A DNA stretch of 64,000 nucleotides from Holophagaceae bacterium (GTDB lineage Bacteria; Acidobacteriota; Holophagae; Holophagales; Holophagaceae). Position numbers and translations under genes: made by a program. The stretch lies in contig JAJTBS010000001.1 of NCBI GenBank assembly GCA_021286765.1, forward strand, positions 1,116,001 through 1,180,000. Direction: 5' to 3'. This document shows positions 43,290 through 52,821 of the stretch, piece by piece (position 1 is the stretch's first letter; each line of letters begins with the position of its first letter). Under the pieces are notes generated by a model, which had not been told where the DNA came from, did no database searches, and was given only the letters and a program-made list of their open reading frames with translations.

Positions 43290-44039
43290 ATGAAGATCCT
43301 CGTCGCCCTCAAGCAGGTACCCGACACCGAAACCAAGATCAAAGTCGCCGCCGATGGGCGATCTCTCGATCCCGCCGACGTCAAGTGGATCACCAGCCCC
43401 TACGACGAGTACGCCCTGGAAGAGGCCATCCGCACCAAGGAGGGCAAGGGCGCCGAGGTCGTGGCCCTCTCCGTGGGCGGCGACAGCGCCAAGGACGTGC
43501 TGAAGAACGCGCTGGCGCTCGGCGCCGACAGCGCGGTGCTGCTCAAGGGCGATGGCCAGGGCGATGCGTTCGCCGTGGCGCAGATCATCGCCGGCTACGC
43601 CAAGGACAAGGGCTTCGATTTGATCCTCTGCGGCAACAAGGGACTTGGCGGAGACAACGCCGCCATGGGACCGATGCTCGCCGAGCTGCTGGGCGTGGCC
43701 CAGGCCAACGTGATCGTCATGCTGGAGCTGGGCGAAGGCACCTTCAAGGCCGAGCGCGAGATCGAGGGCGGCTCTGAGATTGTAGAGGGTCGGCTGCCTG
43801 CGGTGATCACCGCCCAGAAGGGCCTCAACGAGCCCCGCTACGCCAGCCTCAAGGGCATCATGGCCGCCAAGAAGAAGACCATCGAGGAAGTGGACGCAGT
43901 GCCCGCGACGGTCGGCACTCAGACCATCGCCCTGGCCCTGCCCCCCGAACGCCCCGCCGGCCGCAAGCTGGAAGGCGATGCCGCCGCCCAGGCCCAGGCC
44001 CTGCTCCAGGCCCTCAAGGACGAAGCCAAGGTCTTCTAG
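43290..44039 (+). CDS. etfB: Electron transfer flavoprotein, beta subunit
   Basis: 249 residues. With EtfA it carries electrons from acyl-CoA dehydrogenases to the quinone pool or, in bifurcating forms, to ferredoxin. Family features: 'MKILVALKQVPDTETKIKV' start, 'ITSPYDEYALEEAIRTKE' in part, the AMP/nucleotide region 'CGNKGLGGDNAAMGPMLAELLG' in part, and 'PRYASLKGIMAAKKK'. ATG at 43290 has GGAG 8 nt upstream. The acyl-CoA dehydrogenase at 11-13 kb is a plausible donor. Confidence 0.94.
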   Translation: MKILVALKQVPDTETKIKVAADGRSLDPADVKWITSPYDEYALEEAIRTKEGKGAEVVALSVGGDSAKDVLKNALALGADSAVLLKGDGQGDAFAVAQIIAGYAKDKGFDLILCGNKGLGGDNAAMGPMLAELLGVAQANVIVMLELGEGTFKAEREIEGGSEIVEGRLPAVITAQKGLNEPRYASLKGIMAAKKKTIEEVDAVPATVGTQTIALALPPERPAGRKLEGDAAAQAQALLQALKDEAKVF

Positions 44040-44077
44040 GCCGCCCCCCGCCGATTCCGATTCGAAAGGACGACTCC

Positions 44078-45049
44078 ATGATTCTCGTGTTCTGTGAACT
44101 GAAGGATGGCCAGATCCGCAAGCCCAGCGCCGAGGCCCTCAGCGAGGGCCGCCGCCTGGCGGATGCGGCGGGCCGGCAGCTGGGCGCGCTCTTCGCCGGT
44201 GCCTCCTGCGCCGGGGCCGCGGAGGCCGCCAAGTACGGCGCCGACCTGATTCTCACCGCCGAGGGCGCCACCCTCGCCTCCTATTCCAGCGACGCCTACG
44301 CCACCGTCATCGCCGAGGCCATGAAGGCCAAGGGTGCCACCGTGCTGCTGGCCGCCGCCACCGCGGTGGGCAAGGACATGGCCCCCCGCGCCGCCGCCCG
44401 CCTGGGCGCCGGCTACGCGTCGGATGTCACGGGGCTCTCCTTCGTGGATGGCAAGCTTCAGGCGGTGCGCCCCGTCTACGCGGGCAAGGCCTTCGCCACC
44501 ACCAGCTTCGCCAGCGCCGTGCAGGTGGCCACCACCCGCCCCAATGTCTTCGCGGCCACCGAGAAGGCCGGCGCCGGCACGATGGAAACCCTGGCCGCTC
44601 CCGCTGGGGACTTCAAGTCCGTGGTGCGGGAGATCCTCGCCAAGGCCAGCGGCAAGGTGGACCTCGCCGAGGCCAATGTCATCGTCAGCGGTGGCCGTGG
44701 CATGAAGGACGGTGCCAATTTCAAGATTCTCGAAGAGCTGGCTGACGCCATCGGCGGCGTCGTGGGCGCCTCCCGGGCTGCCGTGGACGCGGGCTGGGGA
44801 CTGCCCCACAGCATGCAGGTGGGCCAGACCGGCAAGGTCGTGAGCCCCACCCTCTACATCGCCTGTGGCATCAGCGGCGCCATCCAGCACATCGCCGGCA
44901 TGAGCGGCTCGAAGTACATCGTCGCCATCAACAAGGATCCCGAGGCTCCCATCTTCAAACTGGCGAACTACGGGATCGTAGGTGACCTCTTCGAAGTCGT
45001 TCCCGAACTCACCAAGGCCGCGAAGGCGTTGGGTATCGGCAAGAACTAG
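44078..45049 (+). CDS. etfA: Electron transfer flavoprotein, alpha subunit
   Basis: 323 residues, 38 bp after etfB. The C-terminal FAD domain has '[20 protein letters not shown]', '[11 protein letters not shown]', '[23 protein letters not shown]' (in part) and '[21 protein letters not shown]'. FAD-contact residues look complete. No ferredoxin-like N-terminal domain and no ETF:quinone oxidoreductase gene is adjacent. Confidence 0.94.
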   Translation: MILVFCELKDGQIRKPSAEALSEGRRLADAAGRQLGALFAGASCAGAAEAAKYGADLILTAEGATLASYSSDAYATVIAEAMKAKGATVLLAAATAVGKDMAPRAAARLGAGYASDVTGLSFVDGKLQAVRPVYAGKAFATTSFASAVQVATTRPNVFAATEKAGAGTMETLAAPAGDFKSVVREILAKASGKVDLAEANVIVSGGRGMKDGANFKILEELADAIGGVVGASRAAVDAGWGLPHSMQVGQTGKVVSPTLYIACGISGAIQHIAGMSGSKYIVAINKDPEAPIFKLANYGIVGDLFEVVPELTKAAKALGIGKN

Positions 45050-45070
45050 CCACGATCCCTTGCCCCGTCC

Positions 45071-45099
45071 GCGCCCGGCTCACGCCGGGCGCTCTCGTT
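45071..45099 (+). terminator. etfBA terminator 1
   Basis: GCGCCCGGC-TCAC-GCCGGGCGC is a perfect 9-bp hairpin with a weak TCTCGTT tail, 22 bp after the etfA stop. Confidence 0.6.
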
Positions 45100-45160
45100 C
45101 AGGCCGCGCCTCCGGCTTGCCTTCACGAACGGGGCTTCGCTCCAACTAGCGGCCGTTCCA

Positions 45161-45198
45161 CGCAGAAAAGGCCCGGCAACTGCCGGGCCTTTTCTGCG
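45161..45198. terminator. Bidirectional terminator between etfA and DUF1569 gene
   Basis: Perfect 18-bp arms (45161-45178 and 45181-45198) flank a 2-nt loop; GC-rich core GGCCCGGCA with flanking AAAA/TTTT, so it can stop transcripts from both sides. Confidence 0.85.
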
Positions 45199-45209
45199 AT
45201 GGAGAAAGC

Positions 45210-45659
45210 TCAAACACCGAATTGCCTCAAGTGATGGTCGAAGTGCTTGTAGATCAGGCGCCCCCACTGCTCGCCGCTGAGGCGGCCGAAGAAGGGGTGG
45301 ATCATGCCCTCGGCCTTCGCGAGGCCGCGCTGGACCACACGGTCGATGAGGGTGGCCAGGCGAGCGCGCTCAGCGTCGAAGTCCTGGGGCTCGGACACCA
45401 CGTAGATGCGGTCGGTGGGGGAGTTGCGGCTGAACGGCTTGTCCCCGAAAACCTGGCCACGGATGAGGGGCGTGATCAGCTTGCCCAGGAAGGCCTGTTT
45501 CACCGGGCGCTCGCCCAGCACGTCCCCCAGGGAGATGGCGCAGTGCCTCATCATCTGGGCGGAATCCATCTTCCCCCACTGACGATGGGCGCCTGGCTCC
45601 AGCTCCGAAAGCCGCCGGGCCAGGGCATCCCGGTCTCCCGGGTTGAACAGGGAATTCAT
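45210..45659 (-). CDS. DUF1569-family protein
   Basis: A 149-residue soluble protein of the DinB-like/DUF1569 helical family: 'RDALARRLSELEPGAHRQWGKMDSAQMMRHC' (central motif with the conserved His) and 'GRLSGEQWGRLIYKHFDHHLRQFG' with the His-x3-His end typical of metal-binding DinB relatives. Biochemical function is unknown. ATG 45659 was chosen because the family begins at the 'SLFNPGDRD' region; the frame upstream overlaps the next gene. Confidence 0.8.
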   Translation of the reverse strand: MNSLFNPGDRDALARRLSELEPGAHRQWGKMDSAQMMRHCAISLGDVLGERPVKQAFLGKLITPLIRGQVFGDKPFSRNSPTDRIYVVSEPQDFDAERARLATLIDRVVQRGLAKAEGMIHPFFGRLSGEQWGRLIYKHFDHHLRQFGV

Positions 45660-45684
45660 CGACCACCTCCAGGCATGCGCACGG

Positions 45685-45912
45685 TCATAGGGGCTCAAAC
45701 CCCTCATCCAGCAGGAAGCTCCGCGCGTCCTCCGGGTCCCCGAAACGGGCGATGACCGTGTCGCCCTCATTCGTGTCGCCATCCAGCGCATCAAGGCTGT
45801 TGCGTTCGCGGATGATGCAGGCGCCACCCACCTCATCCAGACCGAACTGCACCAACTCGCGGATGACACCGTGTTCATCCCGCCACAACTCGACCAGCAG
45901 ATCCGTGCCCAT
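45685..45912 (-). CDS. Small conserved hypothetical protein
   Basis: A 75-residue acidic protein (MGTDLLVELWRDEHGVIRELVQFG start; 'FGDPEDARSFLLDEGFEPL' end). The GGGAGG site lies ahead of the ATG. No known domain is recognised. It sits between the cNMP-FHA and DUF1569 genes on the same strand, with 31- and 25-bp gaps, so the three may be co-transcribed. Confidence 0.6.
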   Translation of the reverse strand: MGTDLLVELWRDEHGVIRELVQFGLDEVGGACIIRERNSLDALDGDTNEGDTVIARFGDPEDARSFLLDEGFEPL

Positions 45913-45943
45913 GAGCGCCTCCCGTCTCCTGCCCGCCGGAAGG

Positions 45944-46666
45944 TTATGTCTTTTCGAAGAACAGCACCACCATGCCGAAGCCCACGCGGTCGCCATGCTT
46001 CAGCTCCCGCGGCTCGCCCGGCTGGATGCGCTCCCCGCGCACGAAGGTGCCGTTGGCCACGCCGGGTTCCTCCAGCAGGAAATAGCGACCATGCTCGCAG
46101 AGGATGCGGGCATGACGCCGGGACACGCTGAGGTTGTGGTCCTCGTCCGTCAGGTCGATGTCAGGGTGGACGCCCGTGGTGGGGTCAAAGCGCCCGATGA
46201 GTGAGCCGTGGGACAGGATCGGGTGGGGCTTGCCGCTGAGCACGGACACCAGGTTGGCCACAGGGGCCGTGGCGGCCTTGGCGGGGCGGTTGGCGTCCAT
46301 GGATTCCAGGCGCTCGCCCACTTCGCGGTGCCTCTGGGCCAGGCGCTGCATCATCTTCACGGAGACCTCGGGGTTCTGCCGGATCATCCGCATGAAGGTA
46401 CCGCGGTTGATGGCAATGAGGTCCGAGTCCTCCAGGGCCAGGGCCGTGTGCTGGCGCGGCAGGGCCTCCAGCAGGCTGCCCTCCCCGAAGAAATCCCCCT
46501 TCGAGAGCTCCTCCGCCCACTCCCCCTGGGCCTCCTCTGAGACGTACAGTCGGACCTTGCCCGACAGGATGATGTACATCTGCTGGGCCATCTCCCCCTT
46601 GCGGAAGATCAACTCGCCTTCGCGGAAGCGCAGCTTGCTTTGATCGATGAAGCTGGGTTCAGCCAT
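45944..46666 (-). CDS. Cyclic-nucleotide-binding plus FHA domain protein
   Basis: A 240-residue two-domain protein. Residues ~1-115 are a cNMP-binding domain ('FREGELIFRKGEMAQQMYIILSGKVRLY' in part, 'GDFFGEGSLLEALPRQHTALA' in part, with the phosphate cassette Glu/Arg positions). Residues ~150-238 are FHA ('IGRFDP', 'SVSRRHARI', 'ANGTFVRG'), which binds phosphothreonine. There is no HTH, so it is not a CRP-type transcription factor. It probably couples a cyclic nucleotide to a phosphoprotein partner. GCTAGGAT lies 17 bp upstream on its strand (46683-46690). Confidence 0.88.
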   Translation of the reverse strand: MAEPSFIDQSKLRFREGELIFRKGEMAQQMYIILSGKVRLYVSEEAQGEWAEELSKGDFFGEGSLLEALPRQHTALALEDSDLIAINRGTFMRMIRQNPEVSVKMMQRLAQRHREVGERLESMDANRPAKAATAPVANLVSVLSGKPHPILSHGSLIGRFDPTTGVHPDIDLTDEDHNLSVSRRHARILCEHGRYFLLEEPGVANGTFVRGERIQPGEPRELKHGDRVGFGMVVLFFEKT

Positions 46667-46768
46667 GAAGGTCCCGGGGAGGATCCTAGCTTAACCCAGG
46701 GCCAGGGTCGGATGGAAACCTCCTCCGTGGGGAACCGGGTAGGAAAGCCATTCCTGCCGCCGTCCTCC

Positions 46769-46776
46769 GCTACCCT
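46769..46776 (+). promoter_or_regulatory. GCTANNCT -10 motif before lpxK
   Basis: GCTACCCT ends 6 nt before the lpxK ATG, with no ribosome site, consistent with a leaderless mRNA. No clear -35 is seen. Confidence 0.4.
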
Positions 46777-46782
46777 GGGTGC

Positions 46783-47802
46783 ATGTCCCTTTTGCGTCTC
46801 CTCGCCGCCCCGCTGGCGCCCCTCTACGGAGCCGTGGTCCGCGCCCGGAACCGGAGCTTCGACTCCCATCCGGAGCGGATCAGCCACGCCGCCGTCCCGG
46901 TCATCTCGATCGGCAACCTCAGCGCCGGCGGCACCGGCAAGACCCCCCTCACCCTGTTCCTCGCGGAGGGCCTTGAGGCCGCCGGCTGGACCAACGCCGT
47001 GCTGTCCCGTGGCTACGGTGGACGGCGGGCTGTGGACCCCATGAGCGTCGAGGCCGACTCCGATCCCCGGCAGACCGGGGATGAACCCCTGCTCATGGCA
47101 CGTCGCCTGGGCCCCCGCCGCGTGGTGGTGGGCCGGAAGCGCGAAGCGGCGGCCCTGCGGGCCCTCTCCCAGCGTCCCGGTCTGCGCTGCCTGCTGCTCG
47201 ATGACGGCTTCCAGCACCGGGCCCTGCACCGCGACCTCGACCTGCTGGTACTCGATGGCGTGCGCCGCTGGGGCGACGGGCGGATGCTGCCCCTGGGTGA
47301 CCTGCGCGAACCCATGGACAGCGCCCGCCGTGCCCAGGCCCTGGTGGTGACCCGCGCGATGCGGGTGAAGGATCGGGCCGAGGTGGAGGCATGGTGGGCC
47401 CGCCATGGCTCGGGCGGTCCCATCTTCTGGGTGGACTTCGCTCTGGGCGGCCTGCGCCCGTGGCCCGCGGCGGCGCCAGCCACCGAGGTCCAGGGGGCCG
47501 CCTTCGCCTGGTGCGGCCTGGGCCATCCCGAGGCCTTCTACGCCGACCTGCTGCTGGCCGGACATGCCTGGACCGGCTCGCGCAGCTTCCCAGACCACCG
47601 GGGCCCTTCGCCGGCGGACCTGCGGCACCTGCAGGCCCAGGCCCGGGCCGAGGGCGCCACCTGGCTGGTCTGCACCGAGAAGGACGCGGTGAAGCTCGGA
47701 CCCGATCACGCGCAGGCCCTGGACCTGCCGCTCCTCGTGGCCGAGCAGCGGGTGGTGGGCGGCGGGCCGCTGCTCGATTGGGTGCAGGCCCAATTGATCT
47801 GA
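46783..47802 (+). CDS. lpxK: Tetraacyldisaccharide 4'-kinase
   Basis: Phosphorylates the lipid A precursor at the inner membrane. 339 residues with an N-terminal membrane-associated helix ('LLRLLAAPLAPLYGAVVRARN' in part), the P-loop 'GNLSAGGTGKTP', 'VLSRGYGG', 'GDEPLLMARR', and 'LLDDGFQHRALHRDLDLLVLD' in part, the LpxK hallmark. Its presence implies lipopolysaccharide-type outer membrane. It is divergent from the FHA gene. Confidence 0.95.
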   Translation: MSLLRLLAAPLAPLYGAVVRARNRSFDSHPERISHAAVPVISIGNLSAGGTGKTPLTLFLAEGLEAAGWTNAVLSRGYGGRRAVDPMSVEADSDPRQTGDEPLLMARRLGPRRVVVGRKREAAALRALSQRPGLRCLLLDDGFQHRALHRDLDLLVLDGVRRWGDGRMLPLGDLREPMDSARRAQALVVTRAMRVKDRAEVEAWWARHGSGGPIFWVDFALGGLRPWPAAAPATEVQGAAFAWCGLGHPEAFYADLLLAGHAWTGSRSFPDHRGPSPADLRHLQAQARAEGATWLVCTEKDAVKLGPDHAQALDLPLLVAEQRVVGGGPLLDWVQAQLI

Positions 47803-47852
47803 TTTCGCGGCTTGGAAGGAACAGGCGCACCTTCCCCGGAGGGGCCGGGACC

Positions 47853-47860
47853 GCTATGCT
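47853..47860 (+). promoter_or_regulatory. GCTANNCT -10 motif before the liv operon
   Basis: GCTATGCT lies 45 bp before the first liv gene; TTCCCC, 17 bp upstream of the TATGCT hexamer, is a weak -35 candidate. Confidence 0.4.
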
Positions 47861-47905
47861 TGCGCCCATCCATCCACTCAATCCATCTCCTCTGAGGAGG
47901 GCAGC

Positions 47906-49159
47906 ATGTTCAAGCAGATCGTCCAGGGATCGCTCCTGCTCACCGCCCTCGGCCTCACGGCCGGGGACACCGTGAAAATCGCCCTGACCGGGCCCTTCAG
48001 CGGCGGCTCCGCCCCCATGGGCACCTCCGCGCGGGATGGCTCCAAACTCGCCATCGCCGAGATCAACGCCGCTGGCGGCATCCAGGTCGGCGGCAAAAAG
48101 ATGAAGATCGAAATCGTCGAGCGGGACGACGAGGCCAAAAATGAGCGCGGCGCCCTCATTGCCCAGGAACTGGCCGCCATGAGCGACCTGACCGGCGTCA
48201 TCGGCACCGTGAACACCGGCGTCTGCATGGCGGGCGACAAGCACCTGCAGGAGAAGGGCATCACCAAGATCATCTGCCCCGCCGCGGGATCGGCCTCCAT
48301 GACCCAGTGGAGCAAGGCCGGCGTGAAGGACTGCTCCATCTTCCGGTTCGCCGCCCATGATGGCATCCAGGCGGCCATGGTGGTGGAGGAGGCCATCAAC
48401 CGGAAGTACACGAAGGTGGCCGTGGTCTTCGACTCCACCAACTACGGTGTCTCCGGTCGCGACGACATGCTGGACCAGATCAAGAAGCAGGGGAACAAGC
48501 TCGAGGTCGTGGCCCAGGAGAAGTTCAACATCGGCGACAAGGACATGACTGCCCAGCTGCTGCGCGCCAAGTCCGCCGGCGCCCAGGCCATCCTCATCTG
48601 GGGCATCGGCCCCGAGCTGGCGGCCATCTCCAACGGCATGGCCAAGATCGGCATGAAGGCCCCGCTCATCGGCGGCTGGACGCTGTCCATGTCCAACTAC
48701 ATCGACAACGCCGGCAAGAACGGCAACGGCACCCTCATGCCCCAGACCTTCATCGAGGAGCCTATCACCCCCAAGGCCAAGGCCTTCATCGATGGCTACC
48801 ACAAGACGTTCAAGGTGGGCCGCATCCCCTCCCCCGTGGCCGCCGCCCAGGGCTACGATGCCGTCTACCTCATGGCCGCCGCCGTGAAGCAGGCCGGCAG
48901 CACCGACACGAAGAAGGTCAAGGAGGCCCTGGAGGATCTGAAGGAGCCCGTGCAGGGCGTCATCGCCACCTGGAACCATCCCTACACGAAGTGGGATCCC
49001 GCTGATGTGACCACCCACGAGGCCTTCCGCCGCGAGCAGACGGTCATGGGCATGGTGAAGGACGGCCACGTGGTCTTCGGCAACGACGCGGACCGGGAGC
49101 GCCTCCGCAAGTCCGCGCTGAGCGCCACGCCCGCCAAGATCAAGGGCAAGAAGAAGTAG
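47906..49159 (+). CDS. livK: Branched-chain amino acid ABC transporter, substrate-binding protein
   Basis: A 417-residue periplasmic type I binding protein with a short signal peptide (MFKQIVQGSLLLTALGLTAG). Family features: 'IALTGPFSGGSAPMG', 'AIAEINAAGGI', 'AKNERGALIAQELA', 'VIGTVNTGVCMAG' and 'AVVFDSTNYGVSG'. It first binds Leu/Ile/Val or a related small ligand outside the cell. GAGGAG precedes the ATG. A strong terminator separates it from the membrane and ATPase genes, so it should be made in excess. Confidence 0.92.
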   Translation: MFKQIVQGSLLLTALGLTAGDTVKIALTGPFSGGSAPMGTSARDGSKLAIAEINAAGGIQVGGKKMKIEIVERDDEAKNERGALIAQELAAMSDLTGVIGTVNTGVCMAGDKHLQEKGITKIICPAAGSASMTQWSKAGVKDCSIFRFAAHDGIQAAMVVEEAINRKYTKVAVVFDSTNYGVSGRDDMLDQIKKQGNKLEVVAQEKFNIGDKDMTAQLLRAKSAGAQAILIWGIGPELAAISNGMAKIGMKAPLIGGWTLSMSNYIDNAGKNGNGTLMPQTFIEEPITPKAKAFIDGYHKTFKVGRIPSPVAAAQGYDAVYLMAAAVKQAGSTDTKKVKEALEDLKEPVQGVIATWNHPYTKWDPADVTTHEAFRREQTVMGMVKDGHVVFGNDADRERLRKSALSATPAKIKGKKK

Positions 49160-49172
49160 CATCCCAACCGTG

Positions 49173-49200
49173 AGCGGGGGGCTTCGGCCCCCCGCTTTTT
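49173..49200 (+). terminator. Terminator/attenuator inside the liv operon
   Basis: AGCGGGGGGC-TTCG-GCCCCCCGCT with a following T run, between the binding-protein and permease genes. The UUCG tetraloop makes it very stable. Partial read-through would give a high binding protein to permease ratio. Confidence 0.85.
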
Positions 49201-49218
49201 CCCCTTAGCAGGCCGCGC

Positions 49219-50097
49219 ATGAACGCATCGATCATTGGGCAGATGGCCGTGAGCGGCGCCCTGATGGGCCTGGTCTACGCCCTCATCGCCTATGGCTTCC
49301 AGCTGACCTTCGCCACCAGCAAGAGCATCAACTTCGGCCAGGGCGAGCTGGTGATGGTCTCCGCCTTCTTCAGCCTCACCCTGCTCAACCTCGGCGTGCC
49401 CTACTGGGCCATGATCCCGGGCGGCCTGCTCTTCGGCGCCCTCATGGGCCTGGTGGTGGAGCGCGCCGGGGTTCGCCTGGCGCTGGAACAGAAGAGCGAA
49501 GGCTGGATCCTGCTCACCATCATCATCGGCCTGTTCTTCTTCTCCGCTGCCGAGAACCTCTGGGGTCGCGACGACCGCCCCTTCCCCACCCCCATCTCCG
49601 CCGACCCCATCCACGTGCTGGGCGTGGACGTGACCCGGCTCGAACTGGCCGTGGCGATCGGTGTCCTGGCCATCATGGGCGCCATCGAGCTGTTCAAGCG
49701 CCGCACCCTGCTGGGCAAGGCCTTCGAGGCCGTGTCCGCCGACCGCGACGCGGCCGAACTCATGGGCATCTCGGCCACCCGCACCGTCATGCTGTCCTAT
49801 GGCCTGTCAGGCGCCGTGGCGGCCCTGGCGGGCATCCTGGTCTCGCCCATCACCACCGTGGGGCCCACCATGGCCTCCGCTCTCATCCTCAAGGCCTTCT
49901 CCGTGGCCGTGGTGGCGGGCCTGGACTCAGGTTTCGGCGTGGTGCTCATCGGCATGTTCCTGGGCGCCCTGGAAAGCCTGGCCAGCTTCTACCTGGGCAG
50001 CGGCTGGCGCGAGGCGCCAGGCCTGATCCTGCTGATCCTGGCCCTGGCCGTGCGGCCCACAGGCGTGTTCGGCAAAGCCGTCATCCGGAAGGTGTGA
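49219..50097 (+). CDS. livH: Branched-chain amino acid ABC transporter, permease LivH
   Basis: A 292-residue inner-membrane permease with about eight TM helices: 'GLVYALIAYGFQLTFATSKSINFGQGEL' (LivH signature, in part), 'GKAFEAVSADRDAAELMGIS' (the EAA-like coupling loop) and 'ALILKAFSVAVVAGLDSGFG' in part. It starts 18 bp after the terminator and ends 1 bp before the fused livM-livG gene. Confidence 0.94.
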   Translation: MNASIIGQMAVSGALMGLVYALIAYGFQLTFATSKSINFGQGELVMVSAFFSLTLLNLGVPYWAMIPGGLLFGALMGLVVERAGVRLALEQKSEGWILLTIIIGLFFFSAAENLWGRDDRPFPTPISADPIHVLGVDVTRLELAVAIGVLAIMGAIELFKRRTLLGKAFEAVSADRDAAELMGISATRTVMLSYGLSGAVAALAGILVSPITTVGPTMASALILKAFSVAVVAGLDSGFGVVLIGMFLGALESLASFYLGSGWREAPGLILLILALAVRPTGVFGKAVIRKV

Positions 50098-50098
50098 G

Positions 50099-52054
50099 AT
50101 GCGACGGATCCTCCTCCTCCGCGGCGCCGAGCTCATGGTCTTCGCCTTCCTCGCCACCATCCCCCTGCTGGTGGTGAACCCTTACGCCCTGGGCCTGCTG
50201 ACCCTGCTGGCCATCTACGGCATCCTCCTCATTGGCCTCGATGTCACCGTGGGCTACCTGGGCCAGGTGAACCTCGCCCATGTGGCCTTCCTGGGCCTGG
50301 GCGCCTACACCGCGGGGCTCGTCGTCACCAAACTGGGTCTGGGCATGGGCCCCGCCCTGCTGGCCGCCATGGCCGTGGGCCTGCTGCTGGGCGGCCTCCT
50401 GGCCCTGCCCGCCCTGAGGCTTGAAGGTCCCCAGTTCGCCCTGGCCACCCTCAGCTTCGCCGCCCTCAGCACCACGGCCCTCAATGAGCTGGAGAGCCTC
50501 ACGGGCGGAGCCCAGGGCCTGAGCCTCAGCCGGCCACCGGTCTTCGGGCACGCGTTGACGCCGCCCCTGTTCTTCTGGCTCTGCCTCGCCCTGCTGGCCC
50601 TGGTGTGGGTGGTGATGCGGAACCTGCTGGCTTCGCAGTGGGGCCGCGCCTTCGAGGCCCTGCGGGACAGCCCCATCGCCACGGACGCCATGGGCGTGGG
50701 CACCTACCAGCACAAGGTGGCCGCCTTCGCCCTGGGATCGAGCCTCGGCGGCCTGGCGGGCGGGCTCTACGCCTTCAACTTCCAGTACCTCCAGCCCCAA
50801 AGCTTCACCTACGATCTGATGATCATCCTGCTCCTGGGCGTGGTGCTGGGCGGCCGCAAGAGCCTGTGGGGCGCCTTCGTGGGAGCCACGGTCATCGTGC
50901 TGCTGCCCAACCTGCTGTCGAACCGCCTGCTCTTCCAGGTCTTCTCGGGCCTGGGTTTCGCCATGGCCCTGGCCGCTGGCCTGCGCGGGCTGGTGAAGAA
51001 GACCACGAGGCCCTTCCAGGCCTTGGCCCCCGTGGTGGCCATGGGACTCCTGGTGGTGGGCGGCCTCTTCGTGGAGAACACCGAGGACTGGCGCAAAGCC
51101 ATCTTCGCCCTGATGCTCTTCTCCGTGGTGGTGGGCCTGCCCGAGGGCCTGATGGGCTTCCTGTCGATCTTCCTGGCAAAGCTCTTCCGGGTGCCCCACG
51201 CGCCCCTGCCCGAGCCCTCGGACATCGAGGCCATCCTGCCGCCCCGCAGTGCCGATGGGGCCCCCCTGCTGGTCATCGAGGACCTCAAGCGGTACTTCGG
51301 CGGTGTGAAGGCGGTGGACGGGCTCTCCATGATCATCCGCTCGGGCGCCATCCACGGCCTCATCGGGCCCAACGGCTCGGGCAAGAGCACCGTGGTGAAT
51401 GTCATCTCCGGACTCTACACGCCCAGCGCCGGCCGCATCCTGCTCCGGGGTTCGGCCCTGCCCTCTGGAAGCCTCTTCCGAGTATCGAAGTCCGGCGTGG
51501 CACGCACCTTCCAGAACCTCCAGCTCTTCGGTGAACTCACGGCACTCGAGAACGTCATGGTGGCGCTCAAGGGCGTGTACCGTAGCCCCCTGCCCCTGGT
51601 GCTGCTGGGTCTGGCCCGCAGAGAGGAGAGCCAGGCCCAGGCCGATGCCCTCTGTCTGCTGGACCGCATCGGGCTGAAGGACCAGGCCCTCACCAAGGCC
51701 AAGGACCTCACCTATGGCGCCCAGCGCTTCCTGGAAGTGGCCCGGGCCCTGGCCCGCAAGCCCGACCTGCTCATCCTCGACGAGCCCGCTGCGGGCTTGG
51801 CCCACCCCGACGTGGTCCAGCTCATCGAGATCATCAAGCGGGTCCACAAGCGTGGCATCAGCATCCTCCTCATCGAGCACCACATGGACGTGGTGAGCGA
51901 GCTCTGCGACACCGTGACCGTCCTGGACGGTGGCAAGGTCATCGCCGAGGGCAAGCCCGAGGAAGTCAAGCGCCATCCCAAGGTGGTCGAGGCCTACCTG
52001 GGCCAGCCGCCCCAAAGCGATCTCCCCGGCGATCCCTCGCCGCAGCCGGCCTAG
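50099..52054 (+). CDS. livMG: Fused LivM permease - LivG ATPase
   Basis: A 651-residue fusion of two normally separate subunits. Residues ~1-370 are LivM: 'DVTVGYLGQVNLAHVAFLGLGAY' in part, the coupling loop 'GRAFEALRDSPIATDAMGV', about ten TM helices. Residues ~395-640 are LivG: 'VKAVDGLSM', Walker A 'GPNGSGKST' near 423, 'RTFQNLQLF', signature 'LTYGAQRFLEVARAL', Walker B 'LLILDEPAAGLAH' and switch 'LLIEHHMD'. There is no stop or frameshift at the junction. Such fusions exist in other bacteria but fix subunit stoichiometry. Confidence 0.93.
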   Translation: MRRILLLRGAELMVFAFLATIPLLVVNPYALGLLTLLAIYGILLIGLDVTVGYLGQVNLAHVAFLGLGAYTAGLVVTKLGLGMGPALLAAMAVGLLLGGLLALPALRLEGPQFALATLSFAALSTTALNELESLTGGAQGLSLSRPPVFGHALTPPLFFWLCLALLALVWVVMRNLLASQWGRAFEALRDSPIATDAMGVGTYQHKVAAFALGSSLGGLAGGLYAFNFQYLQPQSFTYDLMIILLLGVVLGGRKSLWGAFVGATVIVLLPNLLSNRLLFQVFSGLGFAMALAAGLRGLVKKTTRPFQALAPVVAMGLLVVGGLFVENTEDWRKAIFALMLFSVVVGLPEGLMGFLSIFLAKLFRVPHAPLPEPSDIEAILPPRSADGAPLLVIEDLKRYFGGVKAVDGLSMIIRSGAIHGLIGPNGSGKSTVVNVISGLYTPSAGRILLRGSALPSGSLFRVSKSGVARTFQNLQLFGELTALENVMVALKGVYRSPLPLVLLGLARREESQAQADALCLLDRIGLKDQALTKAKDLTYGAQRFLEVARALARKPDLLILDEPAAGLAHPDVVQLIEIIKRVHKRGISILLIEHHMDVVSELCDTVTVLDGGKVIAEGKPEEVKRHPKVVEAYLGQPPQSDLPGDPSPQPA

Positions 52055-52063
52055 GAGGCATCC

Positions 52064-52780
<717 letters not shown>

Positions 52781-52810
52781 TTGGCTCCCCGCCCCCACTT
52801 GCGCTAGCAT
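52781..52810 (+). promoter_or_regulatory. tRNA-Gly promoter
   Basis: TTGGCT (52781-52786), an 18-bp spacer and TAGCAT (52805-52810), 11 bp before the tRNA. The -10 is in GCTAGCAT. The -35 starts at the base after the livF stop. Confidence 0.6.
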
Positions 52811-52821
52811 GGAGCCCTGCC

